Assembly (NCBI GenBank): GCA_947570615.1
Contig: CANOVJ010000045.1
Span: forward strand, 1 to 35,151
Reading direction: 5' to 3'
DNA: 35,151 nt
DNA from: an uncultured Lachnospiraceae bacterium
GTDB lineage: Bacteria; Bacillota; Clostridia; Lachnospirales; Lachnospiraceae
The translations under genes were made by a program, and so were the position numbers. The notes under the pieces are model-generated. The model did no database searches and had not been told where the DNA came from. It saw only the letters and a program-made list of their open reading frames with translations. Shown here piece after piece: positions 7,508 through 14,597 of this stretch (the stretch's first letter is position 1; each line of letters opens with the position of its first letter).

Positions 7508-8323
7508 ATGGGCCTGAAATACTATCTGCGGGGTCTGGGCGTCGGTATCGTGGTGACCGCTCTGATCATGGGGATTGCGACCAATGTACAGAAGGAAAAA
7601 TTAACCGATGCGGAGATAAAGGAACGGGCCAGGGCGCTGGGAATGGTGGAGGAGAGCCCTGTGCTCGCAGACAGCCTCGCCCAGGGCGCTGAGAATCCCG
7701 GGTCGGGAGGGCAGGAGGACGCCGCGGCGCTTCCTACTGCGACCGGCGGGGAGCAGGATGAGGCGGATTTCGTTCCGGAGGATGAGGAGACGGCCCCTGG
7801 CGGTCTTACCCCGGATACGTCCGCTGACCCGGAGGAAGGTTCCACGCCCTCCGCGTCGCCTGCAAAGAGCGCGGAGGCGACGCCTCTGGAAACGGCGACG
7901 CCGTCAGCAACAGCGACGCCAAAGGCCACAGCCGTAAAGGAGCCCACGCCGGTTCCCACCGCCACACCGCAGAAGAAGGAGGCGGAGAAGACGCCGGATG
8001 CAACCCCGAAGGAGTCGGCGACGCCGAAGGCCTCCGAGACGCCGACGCCGTCGGCCACTCCGACGCCCACGGCCTCGCCCAAAGCAGACCAGGACGAGTC
8101 GCAGGAGCAGGGCGGCAGCGTGTCGATCCACGTGGAGGGAGGCTCAAGCTCTATTACGGTGTGTAAGAAGCTCGAGCAGGCAGGTCTGGTGAGCAGCGCC
8201 TCCGGGTTTGATACATACCTGTGCCAGAACGGGTACGACAAGAAAATCCGGGCCGGGTCCTTTGAGATCCCGATGGGGGCCAGCCAGGAGGAGATCGCGA
8301 AAATTATCACGAAGACTAACTGA
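7508..8323 (+). CDS. Membrane-anchored MltG-like protein with Thr/Pro-rich stalk, no catalytic domain
   Basis: The 271-aa product has an N-terminal membrane anchor (about residues 4-22), an acidic segment, then a low-complexity stalk (about 90-197) built of short Ala-Thr-Pro units such as SATPTPTASP. The last 70 residues resemble the LysM-like N-terminal module of MltG/YceG endolytic murein transglycosylases: a beta strand, then KKLEQAGLVSSASGFDTYL, then a KIRAGSFEIPMGASQEEIAK element. The catalytic transglycosylase domain that normally follows is absent, because the gene stops right after the module. The protein is therefore probably a cell-wall-facing, non-enzymatic factor. It is the last gene before the operon terminator, downstream of the swrB-like gene with an 11-base gap and a strong ribosome site (AAGGAGGGG). 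Confidence 0.82.
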   Translation: MGLKYYLRGLGVGIVVTALIMGIATNVQKEKLTDAEIKERARALGMVEESPVLADSLAQGAENPGSGGQEDAAALPTATGGEQDEADFVPEDEETAPGGLTPDTSADPEEGSTPSASPAKSAEATPLETATPSATATPKATAVKEPTPVPTATPQKKEAEKTPDATPKESATPKASETPTPSATPTPTASPKADQDESQEQGGSVSIHVEGGSSSITVCKKLEQAGLVSSASGFDTYLCQNGYDKKIRAGSFEIPMGASQEEIAKIITKTN

Positions 8324-8365
8324 TGCGGTTGTGACAGAAGTGGTTTATTGTGCTGAGTTTATTGT

Positions 8366-8395
8366 AAAAAAATCCCTTGCAGGAGGGATTTTTTT
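8366..8395 (+). terminator. Rho-independent terminator of the flagellar operon
   Basis: A perfect 12-bp stem (8366-8377 with 8384-8395; core TCCCT/AGGGA flanked by A7/T7) closes a 6-base loop, and the T run supplies the poly-U tail. It lies 42 bases after the last flagellar-operon gene. The symmetric A/T flanks make it potentially bidirectional. Confidence 0.92.
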
Positions 8396-8405
8396 ATGTT
8401 ATACT
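8377..8405 (+). promoter_or_regulatory. Sigma-A promoter for rpsB-tsf, overlapping the upstream terminator
   Basis: TTGCAG at 8377-8382 and TATACT at 8400-8405 are separated by exactly 17 bases, and TGT precedes the -10 box (TGn extended -10). The -35 box falls in the loop of the flagellar terminator and the -10 box just after its T tract. Predicted transcription start is about 8412, giving an rpsB leader of about 150 bases. Confidence 0.65.
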
Positions 8406-8474
8406 TTTCGCGTTGTGACAAAAAACACGCATATTCATTGACTGTGGGTGCCTTTCATCTTCCCGGCAGGGGAG

Positions 8475-8511
8475 AACCCTTTCCGGTATGATTTCGAAAG
8501 GGCGAAGGGTT
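8475..8511 (+). promoter_or_regulatory. Candidate structured rpsB leader with two alternative hairpins
   Basis: In the leader between promoter and rpsB, one strand segment can pair in two exclusive ways: CCCTTTC (8477-8483) with GAAAGGG (8496-8502), or AACCCTT (8475-8481) with AAGGGTT (8505-8511). Ribosomal protein operons often carry autoregulatory leaders, and S2 autoregulation through an rpsB leader is known in other bacteria. No match to a named leader family is claimed. Confidence 0.35.
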
Positions 8512-8561
8512 TGCAGGAGAGAAGAAAATATGCGGAGGAAAAACCAAACGGAGGTAAGAAA

Positions 8562-9329
8562 ATGAGCGTTATTTCAATGAAGCAGCTTTTGGAAGCAGGT
8601 GTTCATTTCGGACATCAGACGAGAAGATGGAACCCCAAGATGGCTCCCTACATTTTTACGGAGAGAAACGGGATCCACATCATTGACCTGCAGAAATCCG
8701 TGGGCAAGGTGGACGAGGCCTACAGGGCCGTATTTGAGATTGCCAGCCAGGGCGGAACCATTCTTTTCGTGGGAACCAAGAAGCAGGCGCAGGACGCCGT
8801 GAAGGCGGAGGCAGAGCGCTGCGGCATGTATTATGTAAATGAGAGATGGCTGGGCGGAATGCTCACCAACTTTAAGACCATCCGGAGCAGGATTGACAGA
8901 CTCAAGGCGATCGAAACCATGTCCGAGGACGGTACCTTTGATGTGCTGCCCAAGAAGGAGGTTATCGCCATCAGGAAGGAGTGGGAGAAGCTGGAGAGGA
9001 ATCTGGGCGGAATCAAGTCCATGACCAGAATTCCCGACGCTATTTTTGTAGTGGATCCCAAGAAGGAAAGAATCTGTGTGCAGGAGGCCCACGCGCTGGG
9101 GATCACCCTGATCGGAATCGGCGATACGAACTGCGATCCGGAGGAGCTGGATTTCATCATCCCCGGAAATGACGACGCGATCCGTGCGGTGAAGCTGATC
9201 ACCTCCAAGATGGCGGACGCTGTGATCGAGGCCAACCAGGGCGAGGAAAACGTGGAGGCTCAGATGGAGGAGGCGGCCGGCGAGAGCGAGCCCGCAGATA
9301 TTGAAGAGGTTGCCGCCGCACAGGAGTAA
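8562..9329 (+). CDS. rpsB: 30S ribosomal protein S2
   Basis: S2 is a structural protein of the small ribosomal subunit, needed for S1 binding and initiation. The 255-aa sequence has the family signature near the N-terminus ([20 protein letters not shown]), then [17 protein letters not shown] and the GTKKQAQ segment. The correct start is ATG 8562, with GGAGG at 8550-8554; the frame is open further upstream to 8448, but the extra residues are not S2-like and lie in the leader. The acidic 25-residue C-terminal tail is an extension relative to the core fold. tsf follows after 36 bases, the universal rpsB-tsf pair. Confidence 0.98.
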   Translation: MSVISMKQLLEAGVHFGHQTRRWNPKMAPYIFTERNGIHIIDLQKSVGKVDEAYRAVFEIASQGGTILFVGTKKQAQDAVKAEAERCGMYYVNERWLGGMLTNFKTIRSRIDRLKAIETMSEDGTFDVLPKKEVIAIRKEWEKLERNLGGIKSMTRIPDAIFVVDPKKERICVQEAHALGITLIGIGDTNCDPEELDFIIPGNDDAIRAVKLITSKMADAVIEANQGEENVEAQMEEAAGESEPADIEEVAAAQE

Positions 9330-9365
9330 AACGCAGACAGGCTTTGAAAGGAGATTGTTATCAAA

Positions 9366-10304
9366 ATGGCGAATATAACAGCATCAATGGTGAAGGAATT
9401 AAGGGAGATGACCGGCGCGGGCATGATGGACTGCAAGAAGGCGCTGGGAGAGACCGACGGGGATATGGAAGCGGCCGTTGAGTTCCTCAGAAAGAACGGT
9501 CAGGCGAAGGCTGAAAAGAAGGCCGGCAGGATCGCTGCAGAGGGACTTTGCAGGGTCGTGGTGAAGGACGATAAGGTAGCGGCAGTGGTTGAGGTGAATT
9601 CCGAGACTGACTTCGTGGCAAGGAACGAGGAGTTCCAGAATTTTGTGGGCGCGGTGGCCGAGCAGGCGGCCGGCACTGACGCGGCTGACATGGACGCGTT
9701 CATGGCGCAGCCATGGATTGAGGATTCCTCTAAGACCGTGAAGGATGCGCTGGTAGAGAAGATCGCCAAAGTCGGCGAGAATCTGAATATCAGAAGATTC
9801 GAGAAGGTAGTGGCTGAGAATGGACTTGTGGTTTCCTATGTCCATGGCGGCGGCAGGATCGGCGTCATCGTGGAGGCCGAGACGGATGTGGTGAACGATG
9901 CGGTGAAGGAGGCCATGACCAATCTGGCAATGCAGGTTGCCGCCCTCTCTCCCAAATATGTTTCCACAGGGGATGTTTCCGAGGAGTACAAGGCTCATGA
10001 GAAGGAGATCCTCATGGCGCAGATCGCCAACGATCCCAAGATGGCAGGCAAGCCCGAGAAGGTGATCGAGGGCGCGGTGACAGGACGTCTCAACAAGGAG
10101 CTCAAGGAGGTATGCCTGCTGGAGCAGGCCTATGTGAAGGCTGAGGACGGGAAACAGACGGTGGCGCAGTATGTGGCTCAGGTTGCCAAAGAGAACGGCG
10201 CCAGACTTTCTGTGAAGAGATTTGTCCGTTTTGAGACCGGCGAGGGAATCGAGAAGAAGGTTGACGACTTCGCGGCGGAGGTTGCGGCACAGGCAGGTCT
10301 GTAA
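9366..10304 (+). CDS. tsf: Elongation factor Ts
   Basis: EF-Ts is the guanine nucleotide exchange factor that recycles EF-Tu. Clear family landmarks are the UBA-like N-terminus (VKELREMTGAGMMDCKKAL) and the core motif SETDFVARNEEF around residue 80, which inserts into EF-Tu to release Mg2+. The 312-aa length is normal. AAAGGAG at 9347-9353 precedes the ATG by 12 bases. It is cotranscribed with rpsB and followed by a hairpin terminator. The B. subtilis order would continue straight into pyrH; here three genes (mntP, a deacetylase and a bactofilin) intervene. Confidence 0.98.
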   Translation: MANITASMVKELREMTGAGMMDCKKALGETDGDMEAAVEFLRKNGQAKAEKKAGRIAAEGLCRVVVKDDKVAAVVEVNSETDFVARNEEFQNFVGAVAEQAAGTDAADMDAFMAQPWIEDSSKTVKDALVEKIAKVGENLNIRRFEKVVAENGLVVSYVHGGGRIGVIVEAETDVVNDAVKEAMTNLAMQVAALSPKYVSTGDVSEEYKAHEKEILMAQIANDPKMAGKPEKVIEGAVTGRLNKELKEVCLLEQAYVKAEDGKQTVAQYVAQVAKENGARLSVKRFVRFETGEGIEKKVDDFAAEVAAQAGL

Positions 10305-10405
10305 GAGCCGGGAAGATCGCTGAATGGCGAACGCAATACAGCGACCGCGGAACAGTGCAGGCAGAATAACGGGCGCGGGCCGGCACTGCGGGCCGCGTAT
10401 AAAGG

Positions 10406-10440
10406 AGCGGGCAGGGAATTGATTTCCCTGCCCGCTTTGT
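10406..10440 (+). terminator. Rho-independent terminator after tsf
   Basis: GCGGGCAGGGAA (10407-10418) pairs perfectly with TTCCCTGCCCGC (10424-10435) around a 5-base loop, extended by an A-T pair, followed by TTTGTAATT. The stem is very stable; the T tail is short. It lies between convergent tsf and mntP and might also stop mntP transcripts, although the minus-strand tail is weaker. The rest of 10305-10503 holds no gene that I can support. Confidence 0.8.
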
Positions 10441-10503
10441 AATTGTGAGGGGATTTCAGCCAGTGCTTTTTGTATGCGCTTACGGAGCCCTTCCGAAGGT
10501 GTT

Positions 10504-11175
10504 TCAGAAGGGGATCAGGCCCAGATGCCCGGTCAGTATCTTGATGCCGATCAGGATCAGGATGCATCCGCCCGCCAGCTCGGCCCTGGCCTGATATTTC
10601 AGACCGAAGAGATGACCCATCTCAAGCCCTGCGCCGGAGAGAAGGAAGGTGATCATTCCGATGGTCAGGACGGCCGCCAGGATGTTCACGTCGGGCAGAA
10701 GGGCGAAGGTGATTCCCACTGCCAGGGCGTCGATGCTGGTGGCCAGCGCCAGGATCAGCATGCCCCTGGGGGCGAAGGAGCCGTCGTCATTTTCGCCGGG
10801 GGAGTTATTCCTCTGGGATTTGTCGCCGGGCGATTTCTCCCCTGCGGAGCTTTCGTCGACGCTCCGGCTGGCGGAGCATGGCGTCCGCTTTTCGGAGTTT
10901 TTCTTTTCACGGGCCTCCCGGATCATGTTCACTCCGATAAAGGTGAGCAGCGCGAAGGCCACCCAGTGGTCGAAAGCGCTGATATAGCTCTGGAATGAAG
11001 AGCCCAGCAGGTATCCCAGAGCGGGCATAAGCGCCTGGAAGCCGCCGAACCACAGACCGATGGTCAGGAGGTTTTTGGGGGTGACCTTTTCGGAGGCGAG
11101 ACCTTTGCAGACGGACACGGCAAAGGCGTCCATGGAAAGTCCCACCGCGATCAGGATCAGTTCAATCATGTTCAT
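10504..11175 (-). CDS. mntP: Manganese efflux pump MntP
   Basis: MntP exports Mn2+ across the cytoplasmic membrane and protects against manganese excess. The protein has two homologous halves, each with the family acidic motif in a membrane helix: SMDAFAVSVCKGL (D16) and, in the second half, SIDALAVG. Six membrane helices fit. The start is set at the ATG whose first base is 11175 (MNMIELILIAVGLSMDAF), matching family N-termini; a longer reading to 11355 would cross the promoter. At 223 aa it is longer than the usual 185-190, because of a Ser/Lys/Glu-rich hydrophilic insertion of about 35 residues in the loop between the two halves. It is on the opposite strand to its neighbours. Confidence 0.9.
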   Translation of the reverse strand: MNMIELILIAVGLSMDAFAVSVCKGLASEKVTPKNLLTIGLWFGGFQALMPALGYLLGSSFQSYISAFDHWVAFALLTFIGVNMIREAREKKNSEKRTPCSASRSVDESSAGEKSPGDKSQRNNSPGENDDGSFAPRGMLILALATSIDALAVGITFALLPDVNILAAVLTIGMITFLLSGAGLEMGHLFGLKYQARAELAGGCILILIGIKILTGHLGLIPF

Positions 11176-11199
11176 CTTTGGAATCACGCTTCTTTCCAC

Positions 11200-11236
11200 G
11201 GCAGCGGATGCAGGACCCTGCCTGACCTCCGCTGCC
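11200..11236 (-). promoter_or_regulatory. Strong hairpin in the mntP 5' leader
   Basis: On the minus strand GGCAGCGGA (11236-11228) pairs perfectly with TCCGCTGCC (11208-11200), and an inner GCAGG/CCTGC can extend the fold. It lies about 20 bases downstream of the predicted mntP transcription start and 24 bases before the ATG. There is no T tract, so it is not a simple terminator. mntP genes are often preceded by the yybP-ykoY manganese riboswitch; I do not see that motif here. Confidence 0.5.
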
Positions 11237-11263
11237 GATAAAATTTCCCTGCATGGGAATCTG

Positions 11264-11292
11264 ACTATAATATAATTGAAAAAAATTGTCAA
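11264..11292 (-). promoter_or_regulatory. Sigma-A promoter of mntP
   Basis: Read on the minus strand, TTGACA (11292-11287), a 17-base spacer and TATAGT (11269-11264) form a near-consensus promoter, with A/T-rich sequence upstream. Predicted start is about 11257, leaving an 80-base leader. Confidence 0.85.
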
Positions 11293-11359
11293 TAGTAACA
11301 ATGAAACAATTAAAAAAACCAGGATTTGTGAATTGACTCTTTTCCGGAAAAGCAACTTG

Positions 11360-11368
11360 TGTTACAAT
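11360..11368 (+). promoter_or_regulatory. Candidate extended -10 promoter of the deacetylase gene
   Basis: TGTTACAAT (TGn plus TACAAT) lies 31 bases before the deacetylase start. A TTGACT (11333-11338) is too far upstream (24-base spacer) to be its -35 box. This would be the divergent partner of the mntP promoter and may also feed the bactofilin and pyrH-to-rseP genes, since no terminator is seen between them. Confidence 0.45.
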
Positions 11369-11399
11369 AATTGCAAAGTGTTTACAGGGAGTAATGTTC

Positions 11400-12323
11400 A
11401 TGGAGCAGGCCACAGAACGGCACAGACGCGTCCGGCGGCTGAAAAAGATCATATTGTGCTTTCTCGCTGCGGCGGTCCTGATCCCGGTGGCGGTCAGTAT
11501 TGTCTTAGGTATTCGCCTGATCCGGCTTGGCGAGAGAGTCAGGGAGCTGGAGGAGATGCTCATGCTGCAGGAGGAGGCGGAGGGCGGATCGGGAGTCTAT
11601 TCCACCTCCACAGTCAGGGAATCCCCCAGGGACCGGCAGGCTGCCGGCAGAGCCAGGCAGGATACAAAGGATCTGGTGAAGGAGGGGGAGCAGGCTACGA
11701 AGCACGTGTATCTGACCTTTGACGACGGTCCCAGCGGCAACACCTCCAGAATTCTGGATATCCTGAAGGAAAACGATGTGAAGGCCACCTTTTTTGTGGT
11801 GGGGAAGACGGATGAAGATTCGGTGAGCCTTTACCGGAGGATCGTGGACGAGGGGCATACGCTTGCCATGCATTCCTACAGCCATAAATACCACGAGATC
11901 TACAAATCCAGGGAGAGCTTCGTGGGGGATATGGAGAGGCTTCAGGAGTATCTCTATGATATCACCGGCGTCTGGCCCAGGTTTTACCGTTTTCCGGGAG
12001 GAAGCTCCAACACGGTGAGCGACGTGAATATGCAGGATCTGATGGCGTACCTGAACGAGAGCGGGATCACCTATTTTGACTGGAACATTTCCTCGGGAGA
12101 TGCCAGCAGTGTTCTGCTCAGCTCGGGAAATATTGTGGACAACTGCCTCAATGGAATGCGTCAGAAGGATGAGTGTATGATTCTGATGCACGATGCAAAT
12201 GAAAAGAAGACGACGGTGGAGGCGCTCCCGGAGGTCATTAAGAGGATCAGGGAGCGGGGTGACTGCGTGTTTTTGCCGGTCACGGATGAAACCCCACCGA
12301 TTCAGCATATAACCCTACAATAA
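11400..12323 (+). CDS. Membrane-anchored polysaccharide deacetylase (NodB/CE4 family)
   Basis: CE4 enzymes remove N-acetyl groups from peptidoglycan or other amino-sugar polymers at the cell surface. The 307-aa protein has a basic N-terminus and one membrane helix (about residues 17-38), a variable linker, and a NodB domain. Motifs seen: TFDDGP with catalytic/metal aspartates D108-D109, H158-x3-H162 (HSYSH) completing the metal site, RFPGGSS (motif 3), FDWNISSGD (motif 4) and ILMHD (motif 5). All five are present, so activity is likely. ATG 11400 is favoured over ATG 11394 because AGGGAG (11386-11391) is 8 bases upstream. The bactofilin follows within 28 bases, suggesting joint action on the cell wall. 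Confidence 0.9.
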   Translation: MEQATERHRRVRRLKKIILCFLAAAVLIPVAVSIVLGIRLIRLGERVRELEEMLMLQEEAEGGSGVYSTSTVRESPRDRQAAGRARQDTKDLVKEGEQATKHVYLTFDDGPSGNTSRILDILKENDVKATFFVVGKTDEDSVSLYRRIVDEGHTLAMHSYSHKYHEIYKSRESFVGDMERLQEYLYDITGVWPRFYRFPGGSSNTVSDVNMQDLMAYLNESGITYFDWNISSGDASSVLLSSGNIVDNCLNGMRQKDECMILMHDANEKKTTVEALPEVIKRIRERGDCVFLPVTDETPPIQHITLQ

Positions 12324-12351
12324 GAAAAGAGATGGAATGGAGGAATTAAAA

Positions 12352-13167
12352 ATGGGTTTTTTTTCAGATTTAAAGGATGATCTGTCACAGGCGGTGAATG
12401 AACTGATGCCGGAGGATGGTGCAGAGGAAGGGAAGAAGAATTTGTCAGAGAGAGAGAGAAGGACGGCAATGCCGGAAAATAGAAGCAGCTATGGGGAGAG
12501 GCCTGCCTCTGGCGCAGGGGTTGGGGGAAGCCTGGAGGCGGATCTCGACCAGATGCTTGAGAAGGTGGAGCCGGAGGCAGTGATCCAGGAGGAACCGGCG
12601 TCCGCGCCTGTGGAGCCGGACTATGCGCCTGAGCCGGAGCCGATCTTCGCGGCGCCTCCCATGGAGGAGAAGCTTTCGGAGATGAACGCGCAGCATTCCA
12701 GACGGAATTCCGACGAGGTGTCCGTTCTCACGGAGTCCATGCTGATCAACGGTAATATCGCCACGGAGGGCGGACTGGAGGTAAGAGGGAGCGTCGTTGG
12801 AAACGTGGAGGCTCTCGGCAAGCTGAACATTACGGGTATGATCCAGGGAAATTCTCAGGCGGCGGAAATCTATGCGGACGGAGCCAAGATTACCGGGGAG
12901 CTTCGGAGCAATTCCAGTATCAAGATCGGACAGAGCACGGTGATCCTTGGAAATATCTATGCGAACAGCGCGGTGATTGCGGGCGCCATCAAGGGAGATA
13001 TCGATGTGAAGGGCCCCGTTATCCTGGACGCCTCCGCCATTGTGATGGGCGATATCAAGTCCAAGTCCGTTCAGATCAACAACGGCGCTGTGATTGAGGG
13101 TATGTGCTCCCAGTGCTACGCGGATGTGAACCCGACCTCCTTCTTTGACAGTCTGAAAAACAAATAA
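12352..13167 (+). CDS. Bactofilin-family polymer-forming cytoskeletal protein with long N-terminal extension
   Basis: Bactofilins self-assemble into nucleotide-free filaments at the membrane and recruit cell-wall enzymes. Residues 123-260 form the bactofilin (DUF583) beta-helix, with repeating hydrophobic/Gly periodicity (VRGSVVGNVEALGKLNITG and later GAIKGDIDVKGPVILDASA). The first 120 residues are charged and proline-rich, with no clear fold, preceded by MGFFSDLKDD; this is longer than usual for bactofilins. The start is ATG 12352, with TGGAGGA at 12338-12344; an upstream in-frame ATG at 12337 overlaps that site. Coupling with a CE4 deacetylase fits the known pairing of bactofilins with peptidoglycan enzymes. 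Confidence 0.88.
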   Translation: MGFFSDLKDDLSQAVNELMPEDGAEEGKKNLSERERRTAMPENRSSYGERPASGAGVGGSLEADLDQMLEKVEPEAVIQEEPASAPVEPDYAPEPEPIFAAPPMEEKLSEMNAQHSRRNSDEVSVLTESMLINGNIATEGGLEVRGSVVGNVEALGKLNITGMIQGNSQAAEIYADGAKITGELRSNSSIKIGQSTVILGNIYANSAVIAGAIKGDIDVKGPVILDASAIVMGDIKSKSVQINNGAVIEGMCSQCYADVNPTSFFDSLKNK

Positions 13168-13197
13168 AAGGGACGGATGATAATGAGGAGGATTTAA

Positions 13198-13893
13198 ATG
13201 CGGAGAATTTTATTAAAGCTCAGCGGAGAGGCCCTGGCGGGGGAAAAGCACACGGGCTTTGACGAGGATACGGTGCGGGGCGTAGCCCTGCAGGTAAAGG
13301 AGCTTGTGGACGGGGGGATCCAGGTGGGGATCGTCACCGGGGGCGGCAACTTCTGGCGGGGACGCACCAGCGAGCATATTGACAGAGCCAAAGCCGACCA
13401 GATCGGAATGCTGGCCACGGTGATGAACTGTATCTATGTGTCGGAGATTTTCCGAAGCGTGGGGATGAAGACAGAGGTTCTCACGCCCTTTGCCTGCGGC
13501 TCCTTCACGAAGCTTTTTTCAAAGGACAGGGCGAATAAATATTTTGAGAAAGGCATGGTGGTCTTTTTCGCAGGGGGAACCGGCCATCCTTACTTTTCCA
13601 CGGATACGGGCGTGGTGTTGCGCGCGGTGGAGGTGGAGGCGGAGGTGATCCTTCTGGCCAAGTCCATCGACGGCGTCTATGACAGCGATCCCGCTCTGAA
13701 CCCGTCGGCCGTGAAATACGACGAGATCAGCATCGACCAGGTGATCGCCCAAAATCTCCAGGTGGTGGACATGACGGCCTCCATCCTGGCAAGGGACAAT
13801 AAGATGCCGCTGTGGGTGTTCGGATTAAACGAAGAAAACAGTATCGTCAATACAATGAAGGGGAAATTTACAGGCACGAAAGTGACAGTGTGA
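13198..13893 (+). CDS. pyrH: UMP kinase
   Basis: PyrH phosphorylates UMP to UDP with ATP and is the hexameric bacterial enzyme of the amino acid kinase fold, allosterically controlled by UTP and GTP. Signatures: KLSGEALAGE at residues 6-15, VTGGGNFWRGR for phosphate binding, FAGGTGHPYFSTDT, and DGVYDSDP near the nucleotide site. The 231-aa length is normal. GAGGAG at 13185-13190 lies 7 bases before the ATG. pyrH-frr is a conserved pair and 16 bases separate them here. Confidence 0.97.
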   Translation: MRRILLKLSGEALAGEKHTGFDEDTVRGVALQVKELVDGGIQVGIVTGGGNFWRGRTSEHIDRAKADQIGMLATVMNCIYVSEIFRSVGMKTEVLTPFACGSFTKLFSKDRANKYFEKGMVVFFAGGTGHPYFSTDTGVVLRAVEVEAEVILLAKSIDGVYDSDPALNPSAVKYDEISIDQVIAQNLQVVDMTASILARDNKMPLWVFGLNEENSIVNTMKGKFTGTKVTV

Positions 13894-13909
13894 AACGGAG
13901 GATAACAGG

Positions 13910-14461
13910 ATGGATGAGAGAATCAGGGTTTATGATGATAAAATGAAAAAAACATACGAGCATCTTCAGAACGATTATCTGGGAATCCGGGCGGGACGCG
14001 CCAATCCCCATGTGCTGGATAAGCTGCGGGTGGACTATTACGGAACGCCGACCCCCATTCAGCAGGTGGGTAACATCACCATTCCCGAGGCCAGAGTGAT
14101 CCAGATCGCTCCCTGGGAAAAGACGCTGATCAAAAGCATCGAGAAGGCCATCCTTGCGTCCGATATCGGTATTACGCCTTCCAACGACGGGGCGGTGATC
14201 AGGCTGGTGTTCCCGGAGCTCACCGAGGAGCGCAGAAAAGATCTGGTGAAGGATGTAAAGAAGAAAGCGGAGGAGGCGAAGGTTGCCGTCCGCAATATCA
14301 GAAGGGACGGAAACGACGCCTTTAAGAAGCTGGCCAAAGCGGAGGTCTCGGAGGATGAGATCAGGGAGCTGACGGATAAGCTGCAGAAGATGACGGATAA
14401 TTGTATTAAGGATATTGATAAACTGATGGAAGAGAAGTCGAAAGAGATTCTGAAGGTTTGA
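13910..14461 (+). CDS. frr: Ribosome recycling factor
   Basis: RRF splits post-termination ribosomes together with EF-G. The 183-aa product shows the family layout: an N-terminal helix with the KTYEHLQNDYLGIRAGRANP region, domain II beta strands with YYGTPTPIQQVGNITIPEA, then long helices containing ERRKDLVKDVKKKAEEAKVA and a C-terminal EDEIRELTDKLQK. Close to the normal 185 aa. It lies between pyrH and uppS as in B. subtilis, but an unusually long structured gap of 136 bases precedes uppS. Confidence 0.97.
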   Translation: MDERIRVYDDKMKKTYEHLQNDYLGIRAGRANPHVLDKLRVDYYGTPTPIQQVGNITIPEARVIQIAPWEKTLIKSIEKAILASDIGITPSNDGAVIRLVFPELTEERRKDLVKDVKKKAEEAKVAVRNIRRDGNDAFKKLAKAEVSEDEIRELTDKLQKMTDNCIKDIDKLMEEKSKEILKV

Positions 14462-14473
14462 TTCATGCAGACA

Positions 14474-14579
14474 ATGCCGGCCCGCGAAGCGTGTCGGCAT
14501 GTTGCTGTATGCGAAAAGCCGTACAGGAGGAGCAGGCGATTACAGGCCGGGCCGTGCAGGAATTTTTCCTCTTCCGGCC
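14474..14579 (+). promoter_or_regulatory. Two strong hairpins in the frr-uppS gap
   Basis: The gap contains ATGCCG (14474-14479) paired with CGGCAT (14495-14500), with an inner CGC/GCG, and a nested hairpin GGCCGG (14545-14550) with CCGGCC (14574-14579) enclosing AGGAA/TTCCT (14558-14562, 14566-14570). Neither is followed by a T run. They may be RNA-processing or attenuation elements. No convincing promoter is seen between them. Confidence 0.5.
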
Positions 14580-14597
14580 GGCACAGGGGGTATCAGG

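Noticed and set aside
7860-8100. Short GC-rich repeats as a CRISPR array
   Set aside because: The units are codons of Ala-Thr-Pro runs in frame, with no unique spacers of constant size.
7522-8310. 262-aa open frame on the minus strand opposite the MltG-like gene
   Set aside because: It mirrors the Ala/Thr/Pro repeats of the real gene, giving Ala/Val/Gly-rich residues, with no ribosome site or domain.
8448-8561. N-terminal extension of the rpsB frame
   Set aside because: The extra residues do not resemble S2, and the ribosome site GGAGG lies at 8550-8554; this stretch is the leader.
10305-10405. RNA gene in the tsf-mntP gap
   Set aside because: Only GC-rich partial repeats (GCGGGCC twice) are present; no tRNA or known RNA fold could be supported.
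11176-11260. yybP-ykoY manganese riboswitch before mntP
   Set aside because: The leader is short and I could not find the conserved core of that family; only a simple strong hairpin is seen.
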